DNA of 7,503 bases from DASXMX01 sp036495445 (GTDB lineage: Bacteria; Planctomycetota; Phycisphaerae; Tepidisphaerales; Tepidisphaeraceae), in assembly GCA_036495445.1 (NCBI GenBank), contig DASXMX010000028.1, positions 1 to 7,503 on the forward strand. The letters run 5' to 3'. Shown piece after piece: positions 7,077-7,503 of the stretch (the first letter of the stretch is position 1; each line of letters starts with the position of its first letter). Both the position numbers and the translations under genes were made by a program. Under the pieces are notes generated by a model, which saw only the letters and a program-made list of their open reading frames with translations, did no database searches and was not told where the DNA came from.

Positions 7077-7237
7077 TGTCACACACGGATGCAGAACTCG
7101 ACGCGGCATACGACCAACTCAAGGCCAAATTGGTGCGCGCGTCGGAGAATGCGGACAGGGGAGGGTTCTTCACGCAAGAGCAGGTGCGCCGCGAGATTGA
7201 CGAGCTTCGTCGCGCCCGTCGCCCGGAAAACACATGA
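7073..7237 (+). CDS. Small acidic/basic helical protein translationally coupled to DUF4058
   Basis: Two adjacent ATGs occur: 7073 overlaps the preceding stop as ATGA (54 residues) and 7076 as TGATG (53 residues). Both place it in the same frame after the DUF4058 gene, and only a weak GGGCGG-like site precedes them, which suggests translational coupling. A longer start at 7046 is less likely. The protein is strongly charged and probably all helix: an N-terminal acidic helix (TDAELDAAYDQLKAKLVRA), a Gly-Gly-Phe-Phe turn, then TQEQVRREIDELRRARR. The 'G-F-F-T-x-E-x-V-R-x-E-I' part loosely recalls the C-terminal tails of some antitoxins, but no DNA-binding motif is visible. I do not recognise the family. 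Confidence 0.6.
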   Translation: MMSHTDAELDAAYDQLKAKLVRASENADRGGFFTQEQVRREIDELRRARRPENT

Positions 7238-7252
7238 ACCTGGGCTGCCTCT

Positions 7253-7428
7253 TCAGCGAGATCGCCCAATGCTCAACATCCTCTCCACCCACTCCCGCGT
7301 TTCCGGCGTGAAGCGCGACATCTCGTCCTCGGTCAGCAATCCCTGCGCTGGCAGAATCGGTCGAGCGCGATGGGTTGGAGTTCCCGCGAGAAGAGCTTCC
7401 AATCGCGTTCGGGGATCGCGCATTCCAT
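7253..7428 (-). pseudogene. Remnant of a small conserved 'IPERDWK' protein, internally deleted and out of frame
   Basis: From the ATG at 7428 the frame gives MECAIPERDWKLF, then RELQPIALDRFCQR, and stops at 7335-7333 after 31 residues. The remaining family-like sequence continues in another frame from about 7350: QGLLTEDEMSRFTPETREWV, then a short tail to a TGA at 7255-7253. From memory of the family, intact relatives are about 90-110 residues, with an IPE.DWK...ALERFC start, a middle helix containing HERYL, and a LLT.EE..RFS.ETR end. Here start and end are joined directly, with the middle missing and the frame shifted. The in-frame codons upstream of 7428 stay open to the window edge, so the true start could lie further right. 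The family has no known function that I can name. It is tail-to-tail with the small plus-strand gene, 15 bp between stops. Confidence 0.6.
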
Positions 7429-7503
7429 GGCTAAACCATTGTACGCGATCGGACGTGGCTCCTCGAAACGGCGGAGACTGTATTGGGTGGCATGGGCATG
7501 GAC

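Noticed and set aside
6745..7269. 174-codon minus-strand open frame
   Set aside because: It is antisense to the well-supported DUF4058 gene and its partner and has a low-complexity Arg/Ala/Ser composition.

Overview
The window looks like GC-rich chromosomal DNA from a planctomycete (Planctomycetota). Two very large exported c-type cytochrome proteins of kinds concentrated in that phylum fill its left six-sevenths: a PSCyt1/PSCyt2/LamG/PSD1 protein and a propeller/HEAT/cytochrome 'PVC-type heme-binding' protein. A DUF4058 gene at the right fits the same background. The genus cannot be read from the sequence.

Layout. (1) Positions 1-2876, minus strand: a PSCyt1-DUF1549-LamG-DUF1553 protein, reading frame open from its ATG to the window edge, so the C-terminus is missing. 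(2) Positions 2877-3152: a 276-bp gap that is more AT-rich than its surroundings. It holds a GC stem-loop just past the stop of the upstream gene, a candidate promoter, and a compound hairpin followed by a U-rich tail. (3) Positions 3153-6278, minus strand: a complete 1041-residue exported protein with a beta-propeller, HEAT-like repeats and a C-terminal heme c domain. (4) Positions 6279-6404: a short divergent intergenic region with good Shine-Dalgarno sites on both sides. (5) Positions 6405-7076, plus strand: a DUF4058 protein, followed by a 53-54-residue gene whose start overlaps its stop as ATGA or TGATG. (6) Positions 7253-7428, minus strand: remnants of a small conserved protein, with the N- and C-terminal parts joined out of frame and the middle missing.

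How the genes may work together. The two cytochrome genes run in the same direction and both encode secreted proteins with CxxCH heme sites. Such proteins are usually interpreted as extracytoplasmic oxidation or electron-transfer machinery, often linked to breakdown of complex organic matter; the substrate is not known and cannot be read here. The promoter-like and terminator-like elements between them suggest that the second gene has its own expression control. The DUF4058 gene and its overlapping partner form a separate, divergently transcribed unit of unknown role. I see no phage, transposon, CRISPR array, tRNA or rRNA.
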